From NCBI GenBank assembly GCA_007127275.1, contig SKZP01000549.1, forward strand, positions 1 to 5,891: a DNA stretch of 5,891 bases. Direction: 5' to 3'. Of this stretch, positions 5,668-5,891 are shown piece by piece (the first letter of the stretch is position 1; every line of letters starts with the position of its first letter). Origin of the DNA: Planctomycetota bacterium. Lineage in GTDB: Bacteria > Planctomycetota > UBA8742 > SKZP01. Both the position numbers and the translations under genes were made by a program. The notes under the pieces are model-generated. The model made no database searches, was not told the DNA's origin, and saw only the letters and a program-made list of their open reading frames with translations.

Positions 5668-5717
5668 GGCGGCAGCGAGGGAAGTACCCGGTAGGCCAAG
5701 CGACACAAACTCTGCGT

Positions 5718-5746
5718 ATCGTATGCCAGGGAACGCGTCTCGGCAA
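5718..5746 (-). promoter_or_regulatory. Possible sigma70-type promoter for the barrel gene
   Basis: On the minus strand, TTGCCG (5741-5746) and TACGAT (5718-5723) are separated by exactly 17 bases; each matches 4 of 6 consensus positions. Transcription would begin near 5711 and give a leader of about 44 bases to the ATG at 5667. Its position right after a likely terminator supports it. Not proven. Confidence 0.35.
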
Positions 5747-5750
5747 CACA

Positions 5751-5776
5751 TTAGAAAGGGCCTGGAATTCAGGCCC
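5751..5776 (-). terminator. Likely intrinsic terminator of an upstream gene
   Basis: Read on the minus strand, GGGCCTG (5770-5776) and CAGGCCC (5758-5764) form a perfect 7-bp stem around the loop AATTC, followed by TTTCTAA (5751-5757). The T-run is short and interrupted. It would end transcription of a minus-strand gene beyond 5891 and insulate the barrel gene, whose candidate promoter begins 5 bases later. Confidence 0.55.
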
Positions 5777-5796
5777 CGTGGCACTCGAGATATCTC

Positions 5797-5829
5797 ACAA
5801 GCCTGCGGGCTGCGGGCTGCGGCCCGTGG
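5797..5829. repeat. Dispersed intergenic repeat, copy 2, with tandem 7-mers
   Basis: The sequence begins ACAAGCC and ends with the 16-mer GGGCTGCGGCCCGTGG (5814-5829), as at 1330-1355. Here the interior is longer because of a tandem array: CTGCGGG at 5803-5809 and 5810-5816, then CTGCGGC at 5817-5823. The length difference between the copies is 7 bases, exactly one unit, consistent with slippage. Confidence 0.6.
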
Positions 5830-5843
5830 AGCGTACGTCACGA

Positions 5844-5890
5844 GCAAAGCTTTGCCCTCGCCTTGGCAAAGCCTTCACTCGCTACGCGAG
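5844..5890. repeat. Cluster of short palindromes at the window edge
   Basis: Three overlapping or adjacent inverted repeats are seen: the 12-base perfect palindrome GCAAAGCTTTGC (5844-5855); an 8-bp stem GCTTTGCC (5849-5856) with GGCAAAGC (5865-5872) around an 8-base loop; and a 5-bp stem CTCGC (5878-5882) with GCGAG (5886-5890) around TAC. No T-run follows. The minus strand is open from the edge to a TGA at 5838-5840 (about 17 codons), so a gene end here cannot be excluded. Confidence 0.5.
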
Positions 5891-5891
5891 C

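Noticed and set aside
4342..5694. Plus-strand open frame of 450 codons opposite the barrel gene.
   Set aside because: Its translation lacks any recognisable domain and is the antisense shadow of a well-supported barrel gene; long antisense frames are common in GC-rich DNA.
5668..5847. Upstream start of the barrel protein at 5847, adding 60 residues.
   Set aside because: It would bury the clear signal peptide that begins at 5667 and would run through the terminator hairpin and the start of the repeat region.

Overview
The window is about 5.9 kb of GC-rich bacterial chromosome with six convincing protein-coding genes, all on the minus strand and therefore read from high to low coordinates. The gene content suggests a Planctomycetota-like bacterium: a two-FHA-domain protein, a lipoprotein signal peptidase with an unusually large insert, an AlgE-like outer-membrane barrel, long GC-rich spacers with short palindromic repeats, and weak Shine-Dalgarno usage. 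The barrel and the lipoprotein peptidase both imply an organism with an outer membrane. The phylum call is inference from recognition and was not searched.

Layout in transcription order. At 5777-5891 there is a repeat-rich spacer with no convincing gene. It is followed by a likely intrinsic terminator (5751-5776) for a gene outside the window and by a possible promoter (5718-5746). Next is a 606-residue secreted beta-barrel protein of the alginate-export (AlgE-like) type (5667-3847). A 454-base spacer (3846-3393) carries two related GC-rich elements and a possible second promoter. Then comes a compact cluster: a 92-residue two-helix membrane protein (3392-3114), signal peptidase II lspA (3012-2290), a Nudix hydrolase (2272-1766), and a 102-residue two-helix membrane protein (1782-1474) whose start overlaps the Nudix stop. 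A further spacer of about 470 bases (1473-1000) holds repeat elements and no gene I can support. The last gene encodes a tandem FHA-domain protein (999-85). Positions 1-84 are spacer, possibly with the first codons of another minus-strand gene at the very edge.

How the genes relate: lspA, the Nudix gene and the 102-residue membrane protein are spaced or overlapped like one operon, with the 92-residue protein probably leading it. The cluster combines lipoprotein maturation and nucleotide or metabolite clean-up with two small inner-membrane proteins of unknown role. The barrel and the FHA gene look like separate units. I see no phage, CRISPR, transposase, toxin-antitoxin or defence system. The most notable points are the degenerate first FHA domain, the long charged insert in LspA, the orphan AlgE-like barrel with a proline/acid-rich leader, and a dispersed repeat family shared by two spacers. 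These are modest observations and do not amount to a clearly new system.
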